Source: Dehalococcoidia bacterium UBA5629
GTDB lineage: Bacteria; Chloroflexota; Dehalococcoidia; GIF9; UBA5629
Direction: 5' to 3'
Assembly: GCA_002421445.1 (NCBI GenBank)
Contig: DIKB01000094.1
Location: 10,455-15,714 of the forward strand
Length of the DNA: 5,260 nucleotides
Shown: piece after piece, positions 1 to 4,204 of the stretch
Layout: every line of letters starts with the position of its first letter
How positions within the stretch are numbered: position 1 is the stretch's first letter
Notes under the pieces: generated by a model
Seen by the model: only the letters and a program-made list of their open reading frames with translations
Databases searched by the model: none
What the model was told of the DNA's origin: nothing
Translations under genes and position numbers: made by a program

Positions 1-86
1 CCCAGGGCTATGTTCAATCCCGCCATGACTTTGTCCATATCACCACTGCAAAGAATAATTGTCACCCCGTCAGCCGAATCTGTCAT
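1..86 (-). CDS. DsrE/DsrF/DrsH-like sulfur-relay protein (N-terminus only)
   Basis: Only the first 28 codons are in the window; the gene runs off the left edge. The N-terminus is MTDSADGVTIILCSGDMDKV followed by MAGLNIALG. The pattern of a hydrophobic beta strand, a small-residue turn (SGD) and then DKVMAGLNIALG fits the start of the DsrE/F/H-like family. Members of this family carry or handle sulfane sulfur on cysteine in the cytoplasm, often beside TusA or rhodanese proteins. The ATG at 84-86 is preceded by a strong ribosome site, AAAGGAG (97-103 on the complement), 10 nt upstream. The ATG overlaps the stop of a possible 22-codon ORF as ATGA. It is the last visible gene of the ArsR-led operon. 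The family call rests on a short N-terminus, so the exact subgroup and the catalytic cysteine cannot be judged. Confidence 0.7.
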   Translation of the reverse strand, partial: MTDSADGVTIILCSGDMDKVMAGLNIAL

Positions 87-151
87 CTTTTTATATCTCC
101 TTTAAATATTTTTACTGCCTTTGCACAAACATTCATTAAGGGCAGGCTCAC
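83..151 (-). CDS. possible 22-residue small ORF upstream of and overlapping dsrE-like gene
   Basis: A GTG at 149-151 has a textbook Shine-Dalgarno GGAGGT (157-162 on the complement) 5 nt upstream and opens a 22-codon frame, MSLPLMNVCAKAVKIFKGDI followed by KR. Its TGA overlaps the ATG of the DsrE-like gene (ATGA), the usual geometry for translational coupling. No family is recognised. It has one cysteine and is basic at the C-terminus. The start codon lies in the loop of a predicted hairpin (141-159) whose 5' arm shares bases with the Shine-Dalgarno. It could be a real small protein, a leader that couples translation to the next gene, or chance. The good ribosome site and the exact overlap argue against pure chance. 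Confidence 0.35.
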   Translation of the reverse strand: MSLPLMNVCAKAVKIFKGDIKR

Positions 152-159
152 GGCCTACC
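141..159 (-). other. intercistronic hairpin around the small-ORF start
   Basis: On the minus-strand RNA, GGUAGGC (159-153) can pair with GCCUGCC (147-141) over a 5-nt loop CGUGA, giving 7 pairs with one G-U. The loop holds the GUG start of the small ORF, and the 5' arm takes three bases of its Shine-Dalgarno. No U-run follows, so it is not an intrinsic terminator. It may modulate translation of the downstream part of the operon. Confidence 0.35.
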
Positions 160-172
160 TCCAGCGGGGGAC

Positions 173-361
173 TCAGCCGCCACCCGTGTTATTACACAGG
201 CTTTGAAGATAGTCAAGCAAGGTTTTCTTGGGAATCGCATTGTCGACATCATCGCCCCCACACTTTGGACAGAATACATCGGAGCAGCATGCGGCATCAG
301 CGGGAACAAACTCCCTCTCAAACGTCTCATGGCATTGTTTACATTCGAATTTTTCTTTCAT
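173..361 (-). CDS. small zinc-ribbon protein, 62 aa
   Basis: A 62-residue protein with two cysteine knuckles: ECKQC (Cys7, Cys10) and FCPKCGG (Cys31, Cys34). Two more cysteines at 25-26 lie just ahead of the second knuckle, and there is one near the C-terminus (Cys56). CxxC-x20-CPxC spacing is that of a zinc ribbon or rubredoxin-like metal site, so it probably binds Zn2+ or iron in the cytoplasm. Its role is unknown. The ATG at 359-361 has AAGGAG (368-373 on the complement) 6 nt upstream. It sits 29 nt after the arsR stop and upstream of the DsrE-like gene, in the same direction, so it is probably co-transcribed with both and controlled by the ArsR protein. The antiparallel reading frames across this stretch have no ribosome sites and no domain sense. 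Confidence 0.75.
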   Translation of the reverse strand: MKEKFECKQCHETFEREFVPADAACCSDVFCPKCGGDDVDNAIPKKTLLDYLQSLCNNTGGG

Positions 362-390
362 GATACTCTCCTTAATAATTAAAAACTCGC

Positions 391-735
391 TCAGGAATTC
401 GATATGGAATCTATTAATACTTGATCTCTTCCCAGCTTTTCTGCGATGACCTCACGTACAGTATCACAGGCCATCGCTATCTTTGCTGTCACCAGACTAT
501 AATAAATAGTGCTTCCATCACGTTGCGTCATCACAATCCCGGCTCTTCGCAATACTGCCAGATGCTGCGACGTATTCGACTGCTTCAACCCGAGCGCTTC
601 CGCCAGCTCGGCAACTGATTTAGAACCGTGTCTCAACTCATGAATAAGCATCAAACGTTTAGGGTCGGCAAGCGATTTGCAAAGCTCCGCCTGAAGCTTG
701 AAAATTTCGAGTGATGCATCATTATCCATCTGCAT
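391..735 (-). CDS. ArsR/SmtB-family winged-helix repressor, possible thiol or persulfide sensor
   Basis: A cytoplasmic dimeric transcription repressor, 114 aa. ArsR hallmarks run in order: LCKSLADPKRLMLIHEL (about 18-34), the winged-helix core VAELAEALGLKQSNTSQHLA (41-60), VLRRAGIV (61-68), and the wing RDGSTIYYSL (72-81). The arsenic or zinc ELCVCDL-type motif is absent. The only cysteines are Cys19, before the LADPxRL helix, and Cys90 in the last helix region, a pair seen in many anaerobe ArsR proteins. An in-frame ATG at 753 exists, but AAGGAG (743-748 on the complement) sits 7 nt before the ATG at 735, so 735 is preferred. It heads the operon with the zinc-ribbon and DsrE-like genes. The promoter overlaps two AT-rich palindromes 27-63 bp upstream of the start, so it is almost certainly autoregulated. 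The effector is not shown by sequence; a sulfur or redox signal is inferred. Confidence 0.9.
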   Translation of the reverse strand: MQMDNDASLEIFKLQAELCKSLADPKRLMLIHELRHGSKSVAELAEALGLKQSNTSQHLAVLRRAGIVMTQRDGSTIYYSLVTAKIAMACDTVREVIAEKLGRDQVLIDSISNS

Positions 736-760
736 ATCTACGCTCCTTAACATAGTCGTC

Positions 761-798
761 TTAATATATTAGTATATTCACTACTACTAATATATTAG
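761..798 (-). promoter_or_regulatory. ArsR operator: paired AT-rich palindromes
   Basis: TAATATATTAGTA (762-774) and TACTAATATATTA (785-797) form a perfect 13-bp inverted repeat with a 10-nt spacer. Each arm is itself built on a small palindrome (CTAATATATTAG at 787-798, TAATATATTA at 762-771), with centres 26 bp apart. This is two ArsR-type dimer sites. One covers the -10 and the other lies just downstream of the start of transcription, the expected place for a repressor to block the polymerase. Confidence 0.75.
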
Positions 799-820
799 CA
801 CCAATAATCTCTATTTTCAA
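792..820 (-). promoter_or_regulatory. sigma70-type promoter of the arsR operon
   Basis: On the minus strand, -35 TTGAAA (820-815) and -10 TAATAT (797-792) are separated by exactly 17 nt. The -10 lies inside the palindrome CTAATATATTAG. The predicted transcription start is near 785, giving a leader of about 50 nt before the ATG at 735. The upstream PDZ remnant ends at 840, only 20 bp from the -35. Confidence 0.75.
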
Positions 821-839
821 TAGACTAATAGATTTTATG

Positions 840-1204
840 TTAAACTAGCAACACTGCCTGACGCCTCTCGGTTCCTCTTAAAAACGTTATCGAAAGGCGA
901 TTCCCGGAGGTTACGTCAGAAAGCATGCGCTGCAGATCATCAGCGCCATGCACCGGATGAGTGTTGATCTCAATAATGATATCTTTTTCCCGCAATCCCG
1001 CTTTGGCTCCAAGAGACTCGGGAGCAACCCCACCGATCAACGCACCCGAAACCGGTGTAACGCCGAATCTCCCCGCCACCTTATCAGCATCAGCTACCCG
1101 TAACCCGAATTGAGGTTTTGTCTGTTTCTCCCGTCAGATAAATATTTCTTCACCTGATGGCAGTAACCGCATGTAGGTGTGGTGTAAATCGATTCATTCT
1201 TCAA
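840..1204 (-). pseudogene. broken glutaredoxin-PDZ fusion gene
   Basis: Two protein pieces in different frames lie end to end. First (1204 to about 1130) comes SIYTTPTCGYCHQVKKYLS, the first strand and CGYC redox motif of a glutaredoxin-like thioredoxin fold; this frame then hits TAG. Second (1133 to 840) is a PDZ domain beginning KPQFGLRVADADKVAGRFGV, with GGVAPES..AKAGLREKDII, the typical PDZ ligand-loop and beta-strand pattern, and DLQRMLSDV. The roughly 55-60 residues that should link them are gone, including the cis-proline loop and the rest of the thioredoxin fold, and the frame is shifted. An ATG at 1195-1197 overlaps the ferredoxin stop (ATGA) but is in the third frame, hinting at another indel at the start. 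The intact ancestor was probably a thiol oxidoreductase with a C-terminal PDZ domain, coupled to the ferredoxin. A GTG at 1079 could still start a lone 79-aa PDZ peptide, but without a good ribosome site. Confidence 0.75.
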
Positions 1205-1397
1205 GCACTATTTCGTAAGGACAGCAAATAGCACCTGTGGGACAGACAGCTTCACATTGTCCGCACCAGTCGCATTCACCTATGTGAAGCAACTGGATAA
1301 CGTTTCCCGTCATCACAAGAGCGCCATTTGAACAGACCGTAATACAAACCCCGCAGCCGGTACATTTGCTCTGATAGATATCTGGCCATTCAGACAA
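1194..1397 (-). CDS. 2[4Fe-4S] ferredoxin, 67 aa, TTG start
   Basis: A small electron carrier with two CxxCxxCxxxC motifs: CTGCGVCITVC (Cys12, 15, 18, 22) and CDWCGQCEAVCP (Cys42, 45, 48, 52). By the family rule, cluster I uses 12, 15, 18 and 52 and cluster II uses 42, 45, 48 and 22. Cys58 and Cys59 after the second motif are extra. The first motif ends in Cys-Ser instead of the usual Cys-Pro. No ATG fits: the start is TTG at 1395-1397, fixed by the strong ribosome site GGAGGG (1406-1411 on the complement) 8 nt upstream. It follows the Crp/Fnr gene by 64 nt. That gap has a TATTAT-like -10 (1422-1427 on the complement) but no matching -35, so co-transcription with the regulator is likely. The former downstream partner was the glutaredoxin-PDZ gene. 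The redox partner is not shown. Confidence 0.88.
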   Translation of the reverse strand: MSEWPDIYQSKCTGCGVCITVCSNGALVMTGNVIQLLHIGECDWCGQCEAVCPTGAICCPYEIVLEE

Positions 1398-1461
1398 CGT
1401 ATAAACCCTCCGTATTGCTATATAATAGTACGAACATCTGCCTTTTTCTGTAACTTTTGTC

Positions 1462-2124
1462 TCATCCTATTATATCTTCCAGCTTTTGCCGATTCTGCAC
1501 GATGATCCGGTGATGATCAATTCTGATAGCCCCGGAATCTTCCAGCGATTTAAGCGATCGTCCCACCACCTCCCGGGATGTCCCTGCTATTGCAGCCATC
1601 TCCTGCTGCGTCAATCGCGGATGGGAACATGGTCGGTTAAGAGCAGTATCGAGAAGGATCTTTGCTACTCTTCCAATGACATTTTTAAATGAGAAATCTT
1701 CTATTAAAGAAGTAAGCCGTCGTATTTGCGCCGATAACACATGGACAATATTGGATGCAACATGCGAATACTGTTTCACAAGAACCAGAAAATCGTCCTT
1801 GCTCATCTCATAGAGGGTAACCTCACCCATCGCCTGTGCGCTAAAGAGATTAGTCCCCCCATCGAAGACAGAGACGTCGTTAAACGATTCACCGGGGCAG
1901 GCAATGTGAAATATTTGTTCTTTGCCGTCAGACGATGTTTTGAACAGCTTGATCGCTCCGGATACAAGGAAATAGACAGCTCCGGGCGATTCGCCTTCCA
2001 TCACAACAAGCTGTCCCTTATCTACCGTTTTTTCCACAATCAGCCGTCGCACCACGTCAAGCTCTACAGGAGAAAGCCCTGTAAAATACGGTATCGTACT
2101 CAAAACGTTTTGTTGTACTGCCAT
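1462..2124 (-). CDS. Crp/Fnr-family transcription regulator, 220 aa
   Basis: The N-terminal cyclic-nucleotide-binding-like beta-roll covers about residues 10-125 (VMEGESPGAVYFLVSGAIKL, PGESFNDVSVFDGG). A long dimer helix (about 126-160) and a C-terminal winged helix (171-200, LTQQEMAAIAGTSREVVGRS then LKSLEDSGAI) follow. There are only two cysteines, Cys76 and Cys166, and no N-terminal cysteine cluster, so it is not an oxygen-sensing FNR with a [4Fe-4S] centre. The cAMP-contact arginine-serine pair of true CRP is also not evident, and the ligand is unknown. The frame is open upstream to an ATG at 2208, but that extension would contain the promoter's TATAAT. The ATG at 2122-2124, with a weak GGGGTG 8 nt upstream, gives the normal family length. 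It is followed by the ferredoxin and the dead glutaredoxin-PDZ gene, suggesting control of a redox function (inference). Confidence 0.88.
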   Translation of the reverse strand: MAVQQNVLSTIPYFTGLSPVELDVVRRLIVEKTVDKGQLVVMEGESPGAVYFLVSGAIKLFKTSSDGKEQIFHIACPGESFNDVSVFDGGTNLFSAQAMGEVTLYEMSKDDFLVLVKQYSHVASNIVHVLSAQIRRLTSLIEDFSFKNVIGRVAKILLDTALNRPCSHPRLTQQEMAAIAGTSREVVGRSLKSLEDSGAIRIDHHRIIVQNRQKLEDIIG

Positions 2125-2151
2125 CGGATACACACCCCGAAACTGACTACC

Positions 2152-2180
2152 ATTATACCAGCGCCGGATGCTCTTGTAAC
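2152..2180 (-). promoter_or_regulatory. promoter of the Crp/Fnr-type gene
   Basis: On the minus strand a perfect TATAAT (2157-2152) is preceded by TGG, forming an extended -10 (TGnTATAAT). GTTACA (2180-2175) sits 17 nt upstream as a 4/6 match to the -35. Transcription would start near 2145, about 20 nt before the ATG at 2124, which supports the shorter start of the regulator. Confidence 0.65.
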
Positions 2181-2210
2181 CAATCTTGTAGATATGGCTG
2201 CACTTCAAAA

Positions 2211-2231
2211 CTGCATTATGCTATAATGCAG
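2211..2231 (+). promoter_or_regulatory. tRNA-Gln promoter (extended -10) inside a 9-bp inverted repeat
   Basis: TATAAT at 2222-2227 with TGC directly before it forms an extended -10, 10 bp upstream of the mature tRNA 5' end. A clear -35 is not seen. The -10 is enclosed in the perfect inverted repeat CTGCATTAT / ATAATGCAG (2211-2219 and 2223-2231, 3-nt spacer), which could be a protein site or chance. Confidence 0.55.
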
Positions 2232-2237
2232 GCGTAC

Positions 2238-2311
2238 TGGGGATTCGTCTAGCGGTAGGACAGCGGACTCTGGATCCGTATGGCCAGGTTCGAATCCTGG
2301 ATCCCCAGCCA
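2238..2311 (+). tRNA. tRNA-Gln, anticodon CTG
   Basis: A full cloverleaf of 74 nt with encoded CCA. The acceptor arm TGGGGAT (2238-2244) pairs with ATCCCCA (2301-2307), followed by discriminator G and CCA. The D arm is GTC/GAC with the AGCGGTAG loop. The anticodon stem GCGGA/TCCGT (2263-2267, 2275-2279) has loop CTCTGGA and anticodon CTG (2270-2272), reading CAG codons. There is a short 4-nt variable loop, and the T arm CCAGG/CCTGG has loop TTCGAAT (2284-2300). The weak U1-A72 pair at the end of the acceptor is typical of tRNA-Gln. It converges on the truncated helicase stub, which ends 17 bp beyond its 3' end. Confidence 0.95.
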
Positions 2312-2327
2312 GTTTACTCTCTTCATT

Positions 2328-2450
2328 TCAGCACTGTCTTATGGGGAGCAGTATACGAGTGCGCATTTCATTCGCCGCCTTGTTGGTAAAGGTAACCGAG
2401 GTTATCTGCGATGGAGACACTCCGCATTTCTGGATGAGATAGGCGATCTG
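2328..2450 (-). pseudogene. truncated, frameshifted UvrD/PcrA-like SF1 helicase stub
   Basis: The EndoQ frame runs into a Walker A motif, SGQGTGKTRTLAAR (its residues 419-432), then loses frame at about 2445-2449. From 2444 the neighbouring frame reads AYLIQKCGV, SPSQITS and VTFTNKAANEMRTRI, an unmistakable motif Ia region of UvrD/Rep/PcrA helicases (consensus A.RI.YLI..GV.P..I..VTFTNKAA.EM..R). It diverges to LLPIRQC and stops at 2328-2330. A single lost base in AGATCGCC (expected AGA-nTC-GCC, Arg-Ile-Ala) explains the shift. Everything after motif Ia is missing: motifs II to VI and the 1B, 2A and 2B domains, about 600 residues. There is no helicase activity. The parent gene was most likely an EndoQ-UvrD fusion. 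Confidence 0.8.
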
Positions 2451-3742
2451 GCTGCCAGCGTCCTGGTCTTGCCCGTTCCCTGGCCGGAAAGCAATCCTAT
2501 TTCGTTTTTATCCAGGATTTTGATTTTTCCGTATTCACCATCGTATCCAGGCTCGACTTCCACCTTGCCAAGCCTTAGCCTGCGAATGCCTTCAGCCACC
2601 AGAGGGCCTGCTTTAAGCTCGATATCGCTGAGCGTCGCCTCGCGGAGGATAAAAAGCTCAGTCCCCAGATTACGCAACAGATCGTCATACTTTTTTTTGA
2701 CCTTCACGCTGGCAGAAGTAAGTCCGAATGAGGCAGCAATCACTTCTTGAAGAGGGATAAGACTCTCGTAGTGTTTGGCCGCCGCCGGGGGACCAACTCC
2801 TTCACCGCGGTCAGCAAGCTCCTCTAGCCGATGAAGCACTCCCACTGTAATCCTGCCGCCGCAGACAGGGCAGATACCTGCCGCCGCTCTGGTATCCGCT
2901 GGCGTGAAACACACTTTACATTTCCGGTGACCATCATAGTGGTATTTCCCTTCTTCCGGGAAAAATTCAATCGTTCCGAAAAACTCCTTCGCAGCGCGGT
3001 TTTGCAGCGCCTGCGCGATGTTCGGATAAGAAAGGGCGGTATCAAAGATATTGGCTTCCCTGGCCAGGTTCGCCGGAGAATGGGCATCGGAATTTGAGAC
3101 CAGCGTAAAGCCGTCAAGCGCAGAAAGACGCCAATTCATAGGAGGGTCGGAGGAAAGTCCGGTTTCGAGGGCATGGATGTAACCTGTTAAATCATCAAAG
3201 CACTCCTGGATGCTGTCAAAACCCGAATAGGCGCCAAACAAGGAAAAATGGGGCGTCCAGATATGAGCAGGAATGAATATGGCATCTTGACACACGTCCA
3301 GGGTGATTTCCAGAAGGTCCCTGCTGTCAATGCCGATGATAGGCCTGCCGTCGGAATGCAGATTGCCGATGTCTTCAAGACGGCGTGACAGGGCTTCGGC
3401 ATCTTCTAGACTGGGGAGAAGGAGTAAATTATGAACTTTTCTTACTTTTCCGTTCTTTTTATATATTGAGCTGATTTCTCCGGAGACAATGAATCGGGGC
3501 TTCAAATGTTCTCCCGCAATGTCATCCTCCCGATGAAAATCATTTTTGAGCGTATAAAGCCCTTCCTCAGCCGGAACCAGCTTTTCTTTCAGTTCTTCCC
3601 GCCAGGCCGGATGGGTGAAATCCCCCGTCCCCACCAGTGCAAGCCCTTTCCGGTGCGCCCACAACTCCAGCATTTCGGGTATGCACTCACGACTGGTGGC
3701 GCGGGAGTATTTGGAGTGAATATGAAAATCAGCAATGAACAT
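2402..3742 (-). CDS. EndoQ-type PHP endonuclease with Zn ribbon; 3' end runs into helicase remnant
   Basis: A 446-aa protein of the family that includes archaeal endonuclease Q, which nicks DNA 5' to deaminated bases (uracil, hypoxanthine) or abasic sites. The PHP metal site is complete: DFHIHS (Asp5, His7, His9), TGDFTHP (Asp41, His44), SGEIS (Glu89), KVHNL (His104), PAHIWTPHFSLFG (His160, His165) and SNSDAHSP (Asp219, His221). A Zn ribbon follows, CKVC (275, 278) and CPVCGG (291, 294), then the C-terminal helical region to GYDGEYGKIKI (399-409). Residues 419-432 encode a helicase Walker A, and the last 14 residues are out-of-frame read-through. EndoQ homologues are about 400-425 aa, so the nuclease itself looks intact and may work with a junk tail. 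The start ATG at 3740-3742 has only a weak GGTG upstream. A TATAAT lies at 3774-3779. Confidence 0.85.
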   Translation of the reverse strand: MFIADFHIHSKYSRATSRECIPEMLELWAHRKGLALVGTGDFTHPAWREELKEKLVPAEEGLYTLKNDFHREDDIAGEHLKPRFIVSGEISSIYKKNGKVRKVHNLLLLPSLEDAEALSRRLEDIGNLHSDGRPIIGIDSRDLLEITLDVCQDAIFIPAHIWTPHFSLFGAYSGFDSIQECFDDLTGYIHALETGLSSDPPMNWRLSALDGFTLVSNSDAHSPANLAREANIFDTALSYPNIAQALQNRAAKEFFGTIEFFPEEGKYHYDGHRKCKVCFTPADTRAAAGICPVCGGRITVGVLHRLEELADRGEGVGPPAAAKHYESLIPLQEVIAASFGLTSASVKVKKKYDDLLRNLGTELFILREATLSDIELKAGPLVAEGIRRLRLGKVEVEPGYDGEYGKIKILDKNEIGLLSGQGTGKTRTLAARSPISSRNAECLHRR

Positions 3743-3957
3743 CTTAACACCAGTATTTTATGGTTTTGAACCTATTATAACTGAATTTCAGCCAAAGAGC
3801 TTACCTTGCTTTCAATATCCTATATCACGGATCGAACTCTGTCACAACCCCACACATATCAGCTAATCATACCAGATATATTCGTCAGGGGATGTCGTTT
3901 GATACTATACAGACCGACTGCCGAGTTCAACGTGAATATCAGGTATCTCAAATCATG
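3743..3957. other. intergenic region between divergent genes
   Basis: This stretch separates the EndoQ-type gene (leftward) from the toxin-antitoxin-like module (rightward). Apart from the -10 candidate near 3774 and the palindrome at 3781-3791, I see no gene, tRNA, terminator or repeat in it. A 39-codon frame at 3892-4011 has no spaced ribosome site and overlaps the real promoter. Confidence 0.5.
3774..3779 (-). promoter_or_regulatory. candidate -10 for the EndoQ-type gene
   Basis: On the minus strand a perfect TATAAT lies 31 bp upstream of the ATG at 3742, but no good -35 stands 16-18 nt upstream. The spacer contains the palindrome CTGAATTTCAG (3781-3791), which could be a regulator site. 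The assignment is tentative. Confidence 0.4.
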
Positions 3958-3987
3958 TTGACAACTATAAGCGTTTGCGCTTATACT
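3958..3987 (+). promoter_or_regulatory. strong sigma70-type promoter of the two-gene module
   Basis: Perfect -35 TTGACA (3958-3963) and -10 TATACT (3982-3987, 5/6) with an 18-nt spacer (17 nt if TTATAC is taken). The predicted start is at 3993-3996, which coincides with the GTG start codon of the first gene. The spacer is filled by a perfect dyad. Confidence 0.8.
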
Positions 3988-4011
3988 AAACCGTGTGGAG
4001 ATACGGTTTAG
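3966..4011 (+). promoter_or_regulatory. two adjacent operator dyads over the module promoter
   Basis: Dyad A: TATAAGCG (3966-3973) and CGCTTATA (3978-3985), a perfect 8-bp inverted repeat with a 4-nt spacer, between -35 and -10. Dyad B: CTAAACCGT (3986-3994) and ACGGTTTAG (4003-4011), a perfect 9-bp inverted repeat with an 8-nt spacer, centred on the start of transcription and the first codon. The two abut without a gap. Such placement is typical of conditional autorepression by toxin-antitoxin complexes. The helix-turn-helix protein of the second gene is the obvious ligand (inference). Confidence 0.7.
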
Positions 4012-4195
4012 TCGCCATGCCAAGAACAAATTGAGGCTATATAGACTGGCCGTAAAGGATATCGATGAAGCTATTGAATTTGGGGAAAGACTGGATCAGG
4101 GAAATAAAGTGGAATCACGACACGGGAAGCTTAGAGTAATCTGGTCGATAGTCGGCTCATATGCACTGGTGATAACGATAATCAGAACAAGATAG
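3995..4195 (+). CDS. DUF4258-like small protein, putative toxin, 66 aa
   Basis: A short basic protein starting MEIRFSRHAKNKLRLYRL. It continues with an alpha-helical VKDIDEAIEFG and a beta-rich GKLRVIWSIVGSYALVITII ending RTR. The order FSRHAxxKxxxxxL, helix, then KxRVIW and LVITII strands matches the DUF4258 family, which is often treated as RelE/BrnT-like in fold; a nuclease role is not proven. His8 and the arginines at 4, 7, 14, 17, 46 and 66 could be active-site material. The start is GTG at 3995, at or within a base or two of the predicted transcription start, with no ribosome site, so the mRNA looks leaderless. It is followed at 9 nt by the DUF2283-HTH gene, whose ribosome site overlaps this stop codon. 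Toxin status is inferred from size and context. Confidence 0.65.
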   Translation: MEIRFSRHAKNKLRLYRLAVKDIDEAIEFGERLDQGNKVESRHGKLRVIWSIVGSYALVITIIRTR

Positions 4196-4204
4196 AGGTG
4201 AACT

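Noticed and set aside
141..159. Intrinsic terminator between the zinc-ribbon and DsrE-like genes
   Set aside because: The hairpin is followed on the RNA by CUUAAUG, not a U-run.
736..753. An earlier ATG for ArsR
   Set aside because: Its codons contain the Shine-Dalgarno AAGGAG for the ATG at 735, and no ribosome site precedes it.
1120..1140. Programmed frameshifting to join the glutaredoxin and PDZ parts
   Set aside because: No convincing slippery site or stimulator, and about 55-60 residues of the thioredoxin fold are absent, so shifting could not restore a working protein.
2125..2208. A 28-residue N-terminal extension of the Crp/Fnr protein
   Set aside because: It would span the extended -10 promoter at 2152-2160, has no family counterpart and no ribosome site; the ATG at 2124 gives normal length.
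2281..3072. 12-nt direct repeat TGGCCAGGTTCG (2281-2292 in the tRNA, 3061-3072 in the EndoQ gene) as att sites
   Set aside because: About one 12-mer match is expected by chance in a window this size; the second copy is in conserved coding sequence and no integrase lies between.
3892..4011. A 39-codon plus-strand frame beginning ATG at 3892
   Set aside because: AGGGG abuts the ATG with no spacing, no domain is seen, and the frame runs through the promoter and both dyads of the next module.
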